Of a DNA stretch of 64,000 nt, positions 38,919 through 49,950 are shown piece by piece. Under the pieces are notes generated by a model. It had not been told where the DNA came from and did no database searches. It saw only the letters and a list, made by a program, of their open reading frames with translations. Source of the stretch: Rhizopus arrhizus (taxonomy: Eukaryota; Mucoromycota; Mucoromycetes; Mucorales; Rhizopodaceae). Every line of letters begins with the position of its first letter. Position 1 is the first letter of the stretch. The stretch is taken from positions 806,001 through 870,000 of the forward strand of contig JAKZZE010000002.1 of assembly GCA_024220505.1 (NCBI GenBank). Reading direction: 5' to 3'. The position numbers and the translations under genes were made by a program.

Positions 38919-41298
38919 TTACTCCATTTCACTTGATTCTGGTATAGGCCAATGAACATCATCTAATGTATTAGGAGCTACTAGGTATTTAATGATTAAA
39001 GGGGCTGTTCGATTATCAAACTATGTATGCGCATATGCATGTATTAGTTTTAAGTTTTTATGCTTATTGTTTATTATACCTTGAAGTAGTTTTCAATTTC
39101 TTTTGCTCTTGATTTCTGTAGAGGTATTTCGTTAAAAATGACTAAAAAAATTTGTATAAGTATTCACAAGTAAAAGATGTCAGCCAAGTTACCCAAATCA
39201 GCCGCATGAAGACATGACGAAGCAAGCCCTGTTAATTTCATATCTACCAAGACTATACGAGCAGTTGTATTGAAATCTTGACATTCTTTTGTCATCGTAT
39301 CAGGCTTATTTACATTGGCGTATTTTATCTATCAAACAATATCAGTTTTTTCATATTTAAAAAGTTATAGTATACATTTTTTGTGTCAAGCAGTTCCTGT
39401 AAGATCTTTATTGCTTCTGTGTGATATGATACAATTGCAATTTTCATTGTTCTGAAACTTTGTATTGCATATTCTAAATATTCCTTAAAGAAGTTTTTTT
39501 TCGCATTACATGTTTTTTGATACTGTAAGATTAGCATGCTATTATCATTTTTCTATTTATCATTTAAATGCTATATTTACCATATCCATGTAAAGAGGTA
39601 TTTTCTCTACCATCGACAGTTCTGGTCCGACTTCTGTATCAACCATGTGCTCCGGTTTTATAGGTACAACCACTGTTTCACGAATATGTGTTGGTAGCTG
39701 TGGTGCCATCACTTCCATTCGAGGGCTATACCAAACCAGCTTTTCGAGAATATAGTCTAGTTCTTCTATATTTGATCTGCCGTTATAAATCCAACCGACC
39801 ACCAATTGTTTGGGATCGCAATAGCGCTTAGCAAATTTATCAAATGTTGTTACAAGCTCGGGTTGAACAGCTTTTATTGAAGTAAATAACTCAGCTGGTA
39901 AACAATGACTTGCAATGTCTGAAAGTAAAATTAGTTTGTTGTGGTTCTCCAAGAATTCAACAAAGGATTTGTTGTGTGAGTTCTAATCAAATTATACGTA
40001 AATAATCTATAGATTTTTTAAGCTCTCGTTATATATTACCCCCCTAGCTTTCATAAATTGAGCCCCATCACAAATAATCATTTTTATTTTTGCATTTTTT
40101 ATTTGATTTCTTCTTCTTGCTGCAATCTCATAACTGGTGATATAAAATTTAGTTTGTTTGAGTTCTGTCTTTTCAGTGTTATCGTCCTCATTATCATCAT
40201 CATCATCGTCTTCATTGTATTCCTCAACGCTATTATATATACTTCTTTCATTGATCTGCCTTTTCTTTCTACTTGTCTTCTTTGCATCTGCTTTTCTCTT
40301 TTTCACTTTTGGTGGCTTAAAAATATCAGCCCTCACATCAGGCAACACACGTACTTCATCATCATCTAGTTCAAAAAACTTTTCAATTTCTTCTTTCCAA
40401 GTTAGGAGCAAAACCGATGGACAGATCATCAAGATGGGCCATTCATTTTTATAAGCAGAGGCAATAGCCAAGGCTTCCTCTACTTTACCTACGCCCCCTT
40501 CATTGGCAATCAACAATCTGCCCTTCCTCTCAATCGCTCTCTTTACGGCCTCCTTTTGAAAATCTTTCAGCTGACAATATGTGAAAGATTCAACAAATTT
40601 ACTCCATCGATCCATGGTGTCTATATCCACTGTTTCATCATCTTCTTCCAACAATTCCTCTATATCTTGCTCTTCATCTTCCTGTTCCTGCCTAAGTATA
40701 TCTCGTAATCTAAGAGGTTTTACAAGTAGTTTTTGAATGATTGGATTAGGGATGGGATCAATTTCGATTTGAAGGTTAGGTGTGTTGACGGGTAAAGTCT
40801 TAATAGCTGTTCGATATGCTTGCAAGTTAGCAGGAATCACCCACTTGGCAAGTGATTCATTCCATGTAATATTTGGGATATTCTTAATGACTGGAAGGAT
40901 TGTGGGATTCAGTGAGTAATCGATCGTAATGTGAGTGTCAGAGGCAAGACTAAACGCGACTCGTGTTTTGGAACGTGTTAAAGGAACAAACTCTGCATCC
41001 ATACTCTGACTCGAACGTAATGCAAATGGTATTTGATTTTTATTGTATACTTTCCCTGAAAGTGTATTAGCATATACATATGTTTCTGTTGGATGCTTTA
41101 TAAATTGATGAGGTGATTCATCCCAAAGAAAGAATCGACACGCATTCGATGCACACTATTCTTTCTTTTTTTAGTTCTATTCTAACGTCAAGAAATACTA
41201 TTATGTTTTACTTTCCAGTACCACCTTCCTCTATTTGGAGTAGGTGCTCTTACTTCTAGAATAATAGCTTGTTGTCCGCATTTACAATTATGTGTCAT
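38919..41298 (-). CDS. GRF zinc finger, HARP, SNF2-like protein with eroded ATPase motifs (SMARCAL1-like)
   Basis: Exons 41212-41298, 40040-41155, 39581-39982, 39376-39538, 39193-39328, 39080-39141, 38919-39020. Exon 1 and the start of exon 2 form a GRF zinc finger (CKCGQQA...NRGRWYWKC...CRFFLWDE). A HARP-like block follows (RVAFSLASDTHITIDYSLNP...ITWNESLAKWVIP), then a SNF2 core that aligns with SMARCAL1 in order. Key motifs differ: Walker A is EGGVGKV (usual GLGKT), DE-x-H is DGAQ, SGTP is SDIA, and the QAEDRxHRIGQ arginine finger block is QKSRAKEIENY. A KKRK-type basic cluster and an acidic run precede DGAQ. The exon 3-4 junction (a 42-nt gap) does not keep frame as read; all others do. 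It is probably a scaffold without ATPase activity. Confidence 0.78.
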
Positions 41299-41589
41299 TT
41301 TTCAAACAGTCTTTTTTTTTAAAAAAAAAATAAAAGGGAAGGGCATGCACCAATGTGTAGGCGCAACTGGACAAAGCCCACAGCATTAAAGTAAGTCACA
41401 ATCAATTCGTAAACATGCAACCCACTCATCCAATCATATTGAATAAACCTGAAAAAAGCCAATCAAAAATCTAATTCCGAATCAGTTTAATATTTTAGAA
41501 CCAATTTCTGATTGGCTGAAAGTACACATTTCAAAACCTCAATTCTCTTCAAACTTCTGAAAACTATCTTTTTTTTTTTTTTGGAAAGA
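41299..41589. promoter_or_regulatory. Divergent promoter with four CCAAT boxes
   Basis: 291 bp separate the start codons of the SNF2-like and RdRP genes. CCAAT occurs at 41430-41434, 41459-41463 and 41501-41505, and inverted (ATTGG) at 41511-41515. A T-run (41571-41582) abuts the RdRP start. The arrangement suggests co-expression through CCAAT-binding (Hap/NF-Y type) factors; this is inference. Confidence 0.55.
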
Positions 41590-44500
41590 ATGGACAATTT
41601 ACCATTTATATTCCAAAGTAAATATCAAATTATTCACACTTATTTGTATATACGTGTATCAACATCACTTTTTGTTTAGGGACTTCCGATAAATGTTTTT
41701 TTGCTTACGATTTGGATCTACGAACAACAAAAGAGGATCTTTGGGATTTGTTTGAACAATATGGAAGGGTAAAACAAATTCAGTTGAGAAAAACAAATAA
41801 CAAAGTTGCTGCTGCCATCATCTTTTCGTAAATATTGAACATAGCTTATTTCGACAGTGAAAGGAAGAAACTAATGAAAAATTAGTGCTGCATCTTTAGT
41901 GAATGATTTAAAAACAGGGAACTTGCTTATAAGAGGTGAGCTTGTAAACTTGACCGAATATTCACTATCAGATTATGTTGAATGGAAATGTCAGCCTCTT
42001 TTGGGTGACACATTCTCTATGGGAGGGTTATCTACACCAACCACTTTTGTTGAAGAATGGTCTTCAAGCAAAAATATTCGTCTGGACGTCAATATTCTTG
42101 AAAAATATATCGAAATTTTCTTTTTCCACTTGAATGCGCAATATCGACTTAGAATCAAGTATAATACTGTATTGAAGGATGCCGTCCTTCAACGATCTAA
42201 CAATATGTCTACACTTATCGTTGCAGCGAAATATCCAGCTTATTTCTGGAAATTGGTCAGTCATCAGGAGCCTAGGGATTATTATGACTTTAGCTGCTGG
42301 GAACGAGTGAATGAGATCCCTTTCAATGCATCTGTAAAAAAACACACGACAAAAAATCCGGTGACACCAGAAAAGTTGTCAGCTGACTCTGTCAGCTTGA
42401 ATAGTTGGTCAGTTTATAAAGTAGAGTTGGATATAAATGATAAAGCACATGAGGATCTTGAGCAACGGATTCAACAGGCGACAAAAGGAGCACGTCAGAC
42501 ACAATTTATACAGATTACTAAAGAGGACAAGCGTAGAACAAATCATGTAAATTGGCTGCCCAAGTTTACATTTGAGGTCCAATATATGCTTCAACATGCC
42601 TTCAATTTAAAGATACTTAGAGAATATAATATTGATGATGATTTCTATCAAGCAATTAGTAATTTGGATCCCTACATTGCTTGCAAATTACTTTCTTTAA
42701 TTTCTGCAGAACAACGGCGTTTATATGATCCAAATATGTCCATTAATAATGCGTTTAAGCAAAATCCCTCTATCACTAATCCACCAGAACCCATACCTGA
42801 GGGTTATACGTATCTTAGAAAAGTATTGATTACACCTACATCCGTATATCCACTTCAGCCCGTCCTTCAAAGGATGAACCATTTACAATACCAATTTCAA
42901 AGATATTCTGATCGATTCCTTCTTGTTCAATTCACAGACGAAGAATTGGGGCCTATTATCCCTTCTCCGCATCCAAACCAAAATGATAAACTTTATAATC
43001 GTATATTCAAAGTGTTGAAAAGGGGCCTTATGCTTTCAGGGAGATATTACGAGTTTTTATGCTCATCATTGGATGATTTACGAGATCATAGCTGTTGGTT
43101 TTTCGCCCCTACAGACGAATTAAATAGAGATGATATTATTTATTGGCTGGGAGACTTTCAAGAGATTAGTTGTGTGCCAAAGTATATTCAAAGTGTTGGA
43201 CAAGTAAGATATATAGATTACAAATACATGAATGCTGAATTTTACTATATGATTAGGTCATGTCACCAAGGTTAACTAGCCTAGAAATCAAACCTAAAGA
43301 AGTAGAAGAAATAGATGATTATGAACATAATGGCTTTATATTTTCTAGCGAATGTGGTAAAATGTCTCCTCAAATAGCTCGAGAGATATCCAGCCTCTTA
43401 GGACTCAGATATACACCTAATGTTGTCAAGTTTAATCTTGCCGGTGCTAGAGGTATCCTAATGTTATCCAACTATTTACAAAAGCGCAAAGTCCAACTTC
43501 GCACGGGCCAAATTCACTTCAACACTGAAAGACTCACATTAGAGATCAATAAGATATCGAAGAGAGAAAGGGCATACTTGGATAAATATTCAATTACTCT
43601 CTTGACAGGCTTGGGTATCCATCCTGCTATATTTCAGCAGATAACAGAAGGCATCCTGCAAGAATATCTTATGGGAGGACCACAAAAGGAAAACCTTTTG
43701 AACCATCTCATGGATGAATATTACTCGGGTCATTTTGCGAAATGTTTTAATCGTGTTGTTTGCTCCGGATTTTTGGAACGAGGTGATCCTTTGATTACTA
43801 ACCTCGTTTTGGCATTTCAAAATAAATTTTTGGGCGAAATCAAGGAGAATGCCAAGATGTATATACAAGATGGTGCAAGAGCGTTTGCTGTTATGGATGA
43901 GACTGGATCTTTAGGAGAAAATGAAGTATTCTTTCAAACGTCAACTTCAGCCGGATTGGATTCCGAATTGAACGTTATTATTGGTAAATGTCTCATTTTC
44001 CGAAATTCTTCTTGTAATCCAAACGATGTTATGATTGTCAAGGCTGTAGATAGTCCCAAATTGAGAAGTTATACAAACGTGTTGATTTACTCTGCTGTTA
44101 GTTCGAGGCATCTTCTAAACATTTGTTCGCATGATGATGCTAACGAAAATAATTTCACGTAAGATAAAAGCTCTATACATAGGCAGACTATTGACTTTTA
44201 AGTTAGGATTGTATGGGATCATCGCTTAATACCTAATAAAACCAACTGCGGACCAACTGCTCCTATTGATAACGAACCTCCTAAATTGAATAGACCTATA
44301 AAATTCAGCGATGTCTCAAAATTCATTGTAAAGTACATCTCAGAAGATCAAACAAACTTAATAAAAGACGCTTGGGTAGCTTCTGCTGATCGTCACAGTA
44401 CTTCTATTTATCATGGAAATACACTCTATTTTGCCCAGCAGCTGTCAATCATGATAGGTAACAAAACAAGATAGCAGAAAGAGTTATATTAATGCATATA

Positions 44501-45323
44501 CAACGTAGCATACGCAAAAACCGGTATATCTGTACCTATATCTGAAGAATTATATGAATATCCTATACCTGATTTTATGGAGCAAGATTCACCCATGTCC
44601 TATCAATCAAAAAAGCCTCTAGGATATATACATAGACTAGTTAAAACAATCGAAAAGCGACATTATGTATCAAATAGATGCGAATACGACACTCGTCTTT
44701 ACGTAGAGGGTATGCACAAATTTATACTGGATGCCAGAAAGACAAAAATAAGATACGATAATAGTTTGCGTTTGCTCATGGGTGAATATGGTATCTGTTC
44801 AGAAATCGAATTCATTTCTGGTTGTATTGTCCACTTTCCAAAATATACCTCTGAAAGTGATAAGAAGGAACTGACACAAAAAATCAGAAGGGCTTATATT
44901 CAATTTAAAAACGAATGGAAAAAATATTTTGAATTTGAATTTTACAAAGAGGACGTAAAGCATTTGTCTGAAGATGAATTGAACTACTACGTAGAAGCCA
45001 AAGCAGCGGCCTGGTATTACGTAACATACCATCCCGCTGAAAACAAAGAATACCAAAAGAATACAGAAGTGCTGAGTAGATGCTTGAGTTTTCCTTGGGT
45101 CATTGATGATTACATTGTATATATTGCTTCAAAAAATTCCGATAGACCGAACATTGCAGCTTATAAAGAGCCTGTGCCAGAGTCATTAATTATTTCTCAC
45201 GCAAGCAAAGATACTGCATATATTATTGAAGAAAGTGATTCTGAAGATGAAGATGAAGATGATAATGAGGACAGCTTGTTGAGCCTAGAAGAAGGAACAG
45301 CAGCAATTCAGTTGAATGAATAG
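41590..45323 (+). CDS. RRM-containing cellular RNA-dependent RNA polymerase, catalytic Asp residues lost
   Basis: Exons 41590-41617, 41680-41827, 41886-43203, 43257-44158, 44207-44457, 44509-45323; all keep frame (1153 residues). Residues 10 to about 80 form an RRM (CFFAYDLDLRTT, LWDLFEQYGRVKQIQL, AAAIIFS). The rest is an RNAi-type RdRP: KVLITPTSVYPLQPVLQR, FLLVQFTDEELG, SGRYYEFLCSSLDDLRDHSCWFF, and MSPQIAREISSLLGLR. At the catalytic loop, where the family has DLDGD before ...WD, this gene has DANEN (44136-44150) followed by NFTIVWDHRLIP, so two of three Asp are Asn. The usual R-x-G-G-x-K-G block reads NLAGARG. The frame is fully open, so the protein is made but probably cannot polymerise. 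In Mucor, RdRP paralogues act in RNA silencing and in a Dicer-independent decay pathway; a non-catalytic role is inferred. Confidence 0.87.
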
Positions 45324-46300
45324 TGCAAATAAAGAAAATATCTTTATCTTTATATAGTTTCCCTTTTTCTTCATGATATATCTTGACAAGTAAACAGCTG
45401 CCAACAGAAATTAATAATCATACTACCAAAAAATTAAAATATATCACGACTACAGCCTGAATGCTATTCTTTTAAACAATACCCATTGTAGAATTTAAAC
45501 TTGTCAAGCCTCCTCTATTAATTTATACGAAGCTAGCGAATAAAAAAAAATCGGTCAGCTTCGAAAAGAGATTTGAATAGCAATCCAACAATATCTTAAC
45601 AAATTAGAACATATAACTTTCATAACTAATTTCATTTGATTAGATCACCTTTGGATGAACCAAAATAAAAGGTGTTCTGGTGGGCCTTCTAATAAAAGTG
45701 CTATTTTTTGCATCGTCTTTATGTTTATCTAGATCTTCAGAAGGTCATCCAATGCAAACTTAATTGAGAACATACTCTTCCAGACATTTGTATTTTTGGT
45801 GACGAAACCATCTCAAGTATCACACATGGTATTAACAATAATTGAAGTAGAACAATGACCGACCTGACATCAGTCGAATTCAAAAAACTGGCACAGATAA
45901 CCAAATACACAGCAACATTCAAAGAATTCTCTGATTGACACTTATGTTTTAGGTTATCTCCAGAGCTTAATCAAGGGTACAAAAGACGATTGTATATGAA
46001 ATGGTAAGGAAAAGTTGGCTATTCAATGCAACTTTTTCAATACAGAATTGTACACTATTTGAATTATAAGATAAACAGGGATTTAAATTTTTAGCTTGGC
46101 AACATGTCTGCTACCTTTCAACTAGTAAAATAATGCTTTGTATAAAATGATGATGGTACATGGTGTTCTGATGTTGTATTTAATAAACTTTAAAATCATT
46201 TATTGTATTTGGACATGTTTGTATTCATAAACAACTTTTCTAAAGGAACACTATTACTAATATAAGTGATACGCTCAAATTGAACAACATAAAACAAATA
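45324..46300. other. Intergenic, no supported gene
   Basis: About 1 kb of AT-rich DNA between the RdRP and the CAP gene (convergent). Only short open frames without motifs, such as 45737-45922 on the minus strand. Confidence 0.5.
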
Positions 46301-46397
46301 TATTTAATACAGATATGGATTTATAACATGCTTTATTTGGTTTTTTCTTCTTTCAAGCAAAAAGTTAAATCGGTAAAGAGATGATAAAAAAGCAGAA

Positions 46398-46898
46398 CTA
46401 AGGGGCAAGAACATTTTCAGCAAATTCACCTTCGACATTGCCATAATCTTTGTAAGAGCAAGTGTATAACTGGTAACCTTGACCGAGATTATTACAAACC
46501 TTGACACCACAGCCAACCTCAGTTGTGCTTTTCCAAACGACTTGAGTAAAGTGGCCAGTATCCATAGAAAAACCAGGGTTACTGTAATCATATTCCTTGT
46601 ATTCACCGTACCATCCATCTGTGATAACACTTGTCCAGTTAGGGTATCCAAGAGCCAGATTTTCTCCATAATTGCCATTGCTATGTTCAAATTTACATTT
46701 GTTGGACCAGTTTTGAGCATAGGTGGCTAATGTCTTGTTCCATTTCAATGCAGGTGCATGATGCTTTGCACGAGCTGTATTGTGAGCTTTAAGGATAGTT
46801 TTAATAGTAGCGGCATTAAGAGCTTCAGCAGTTTGTACAAAGGTACATAATACAACAGCAGCAACAGCCAAGATAAGAGTGAGCATACGGAAAGACAT
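46398..46898 (-). CDS. Secreted CAP (PR-1/SCP/TAPS) protein
   Basis: One exon, 166 residues from the ATG at 46898; an upstream in-frame ATG at 46922 would add eight residues before the signal peptide. The signal peptide is MSFRMLTLILAVAAVVLCTF. The CAP domain has HNTARAKHHAPALKWNKTLA, YGENLALGYPNW, GHFTQVVWKSTTEVGCG (CAP1 motif) and YTCSYKDYGNVEGEF (CAP2-like). The conserved His and Glu residues of the CAP cavity are present. Fungal CAP proteins (Pry family) bind sterols and fatty acids and are secreted, some at host or symbiont contact. There are four cysteines in the mature part. The gene lies alone between two intergenic regions. Confidence 0.9.
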   Translation of the reverse strand: MSFRMLTLILAVAAVVLCTFVQTAEALNAATIKTILKAHNTARAKHHAPALKWNKTLATYAQNWSNKCKFEHSNGNYGENLALGYPNWTSVITDGWYGEYKEYDYSNPGFSMDTGHFTQVVWKSTTEVGCGVKVCNNLGQGYQLYTCSYKDYGNVEGEFAENVLAP

Positions 46899-46922
46899 TG
46901 GAAGGAATGAGCTTTCATTCAA

Positions 46923-47838
46923 AGATAAAAGACATAGCCTTTTTATATTGCTCTATATTGGGTATTGCAATATTAAAAGAGTTATATATTTGTATTACAT
47001 AAAGCAATTTGAAAGAGGAAGTTAAGCATGAATATTTAATGTTAATAAAGAGAATAAAATGATGAACAACCTTGATCCCAGTAAAAGCTAATTTACAGAT
47101 AATCATAATATAATAGTTTGCGTAATGTAGTGGTACCGAGTATCAAAATACGTGTAGTATACAGTCCGGCTGGTGGATATTGTCGGTTACAAAAAAAAGT
47201 AATTGGATGTCGTACCTAATTCAATCCTTGTTGCCTCCGATTCGTCTTCCAATGTGGTACTAGCTCTCTGAGCCACGCTTTATTTTCCTTTAATTTAATA
47301 AAAAATAATTTTTCCCTTTTCCCTGGAACTTTCAAGCGAAGCATGTTATCAAGTTTTTCGAAAAAAATTTGGGTTGGGGAAGTACATATAACATATATAA
47401 ACTAAACTAGAATAATCTTCTGTACCATGGGCGGGTATGTACCACATTTTCAGACTCTTCTTCGCCAACCTTTGTATTGTCGGCCACAGCAAAATGAATT
47501 TTTTTTTTTTTTTGTATGAGGATTTTATTCTAGTGCCGCCTCCAGACGAGCACTGTTACAAAAAAGTGAAAATTATAACAATAAAATAACTATTAATATA
47601 ATAAATTGTAATATTTCTACATTTCTTGACGATGTAAATTTTCACTGTGGATTCGTCTGAGTAATTTTAAGTGAATAAAATATAATAAGGGGAAAAGATG
47701 CTGCTAGGTTTAAATCATAGTGCTTAACCATGTCTCAATTAATAGAATCATATAGTGTTTCGGTTCTCGTAACATTTCAGTTGGTTTGTAGTTAGAATTA
47801 GTAAATATTTTATTCAATGAAAAGCTTTAGAATGGAGT
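46923..47838. other. Intergenic, no supported gene
   Basis: Promoter side of the CAP gene and flank of a transposase relic. A T-run lies at 47500-47512. A GC-richer patch (47150-47280) has no fold or frame I can identify. Confidence 0.45.
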
Positions 47839-48583
47839 TCATTTATAGCAATTTATAATTTGATGTTTGGAACGAAGGCAAAAGCTATAATGATCACTAA
47901 AACGAACATCATAACATGCATCACCAATTCTAGAAGATAATGTCTCTTCTTTCGTCATCTTTCCTTTCACTGAAGCCCAGAACTGTTCAATAGGGTTTAA
48001 CTCAGGCGAGTAAGGGGGAAGATACATTACTCTATAACCTCTAGCTTCAATTTTTCGAATCATCGGTTTCGAATTATGGATTCTAGCATTATCCATCATT
48101 AAATAATTATTCTTTAAAGATTCATCCTCATCCATAATATCAAGAAGTTCATTGACAAATTTTATGAAATGGGCAGTTGTAGTACCTTTCGGAGCTGGTT
48201 TTACATCAACTGCACTGGTGTCATCCTCTTGAGTTCCTTCGTCGTCGTTAGTCTCAGCTACATCCCGTTTCTTTCCACTGTTATCCTTTCACTTCTCTTT
48301 GTCAACAGTGTCTAATTCAGGTTCGGTAGGGGGGGTTTTCGAAACGACATGAAGCACTGCAGATAAATGGATGGCTCCAATAATCATGTGAGAAGTTACT
48401 CTTGTTTTCGCAGCCTTAATCACAGCGCGAGTTCCAGCAGGTGATCTAGCTAGTTATTGTGTCAAATACAATGCCTGGGTCTGTAATATTTGTTAAGACA
48501 CTTTCCATGGGATCATAAACTCTTTCCTCATGCTCATTGAAAATGTTGTCCATTCCATCTTTGAAATAAAAAGTACTTGCCAT
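47839..48583 (-). pseudogene. IS630/Tc1-superfamily (DDE_3) transposase relic
   Basis: On the minus strand: KTRVTSHMIIGAIHLSAVLH, HFIKFVNELLDIMDEDESLK, NYLMMDNARIHNSK (second Asp region), and YLPPYSPELNPIEQFWASVK (Glu region) up to a stop at 47839-47841. A TGA inside ...DKEK-stop-KDN... and a break near 48440 disrupt it. The segment above (MASTFYFKDGMDNIFNEHEE) may be its original N-terminus. It is a fungal DDE_3 transposase with the first catalytic Asp region missing. No terminal repeats were found. Confidence 0.7.
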
Positions 48584-48599
48584 TGTAGAGATCTCAAAA

Positions 48600-49371
48600 G
48601 TTTGAAAAAAAAAAAAAAAAAAAAGAACAAGTATTTAGTTTATTAAGAAAATCCCTTTGAGAATGAGATATATACAGTAGTTGGCAGTTGGAAAAAATCT
48701 AGTTGCCGGCTAGTACTTAATTTTTACTTTTACTTTTTTTTTCGAATTCTTGAGATTCATATATTTCCTCCCAACATTCAGTAAAATAGGTACAGCTACA
48801 TGCCTTTCTCTAAAGTTCTTGAGGCCATCATGAGTAGTATTGGCATTATAAATATATAATAATTCCGAATGGTTCAATAGATATTGGATATGGTGATGAT
48901 AACAACCAATGTTTGATATCTTTCTTTGGTTCGTCTTTCTATTTTGGACTACAAAACCTGTCAATGAGCTAATACCCTTTAGTTGCTTAGTTTGCGAACT
49001 TGATTGTTTCTATAGTAGGCCATAAAAACACTTGATCTCCCAGATTGATAGTGCCAGGTTTGTATAAATTCTATATTTCCTCTTGATCAGATTCAATTTG
49101 TTTTTCTTTTTTCCTCGTTTAATGGACATGACATGAAACCCCATCTGTTACGAATCACACGGTAGGCATTTTATTCTTATACATTAGTAACTCACAAAAC
49201 TCTTCCAAACTATGGTTAGGCTTTTAGGCAATACATTTTATAACAACAAACTCTTGTGTCCTATATCTTCAACTTTATTGATAAATATATTTGAATTTTA
49301 GTAATGATGTACGAATATGCAGGTATTATTGATCATAATAAAGTTATAACTCGGAAGAAATGAAATTACTG
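48600..49371. other. Gene-poor stretch with one unknown ORF
   Basis: An A-run at 48606-48624. A minus-strand frame at 48710-48964 (NIGCYHHHIQYLLNHSELLY, then HDGLKNFRERHVAVPILLNV) looks coding-like but has no family I know and is probably another mobile-element relic. Confidence 0.35.
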
Positions 49372-49376
49372 GGAGC

Positions 49377-49950
49377 TGTTCTGTTCTGGTAAAGTAATTT
49401 AAAGGTAGTAATAAAACCAAAAGAATACTTTTTGAGACTGAACTTTATTTAAGACAATCTTAATTGTTAAAAAGAAATCATTACAAAGTCTACTATTTAT
49501 ATTCTTCTATCAGTTGGCGGGTAAATGAGTAGTTATGAGCGTAGATCCAATAATTGACATGTTTGATCGAAGAATGATCACTGAATCGATTATGAAAATT
49601 TTTAATTCATTGTTTTTATAGATCTTATTGTTCTTTAACTGATCTGGGAGAATTGTCCCGTCTTCATTGAGAAGAAAGATATATTTATATGAAATGCCTC
49701 CAGTCAGATCAAAGTTGACTAGGTACCTGATCCATTATTATTCATTTACAGAAATAATGAATAGTAAAGATCATGATTTATTTATTGTTCATGTTTACTT
49801 TATAGAATGAATCTGATTGTGATAGTTTTATATAAAAAGAAGATATTTTATTTAATAAAGATTTAAATTATTATCTTTTATCAATTTTAACATACTTCTT
49901 TTAGTTGTGATTATTCAATGTCCGTTATGATCAGACGCTGTTCGACAACA
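49377..49950 (-). mobile_element. Solo LTR, family 2, inserted in a gene's last codons
   Basis: 574 bp, near-identical in structure to 6780-7359 but in the opposite orientation. In its own sense it starts TGTTGTCGAACAG and ends CAGAACA. It is flanked by GGAGC (49372-49376) and GAAGC (49951-49955), a 5-bp duplication with one mismatch. It lies in the last exon of the GEFA-family gene, in the same orientation, and supplies that gene's new stop codon and probable polyadenylation site. Confidence 0.85.

Noticed and set aside
47150..47280. GC-richer patch considered as a 5S rRNA or small RNA gene
   Set aside because: It lacks the 5S internal control region and any convincing fold that I can trace.
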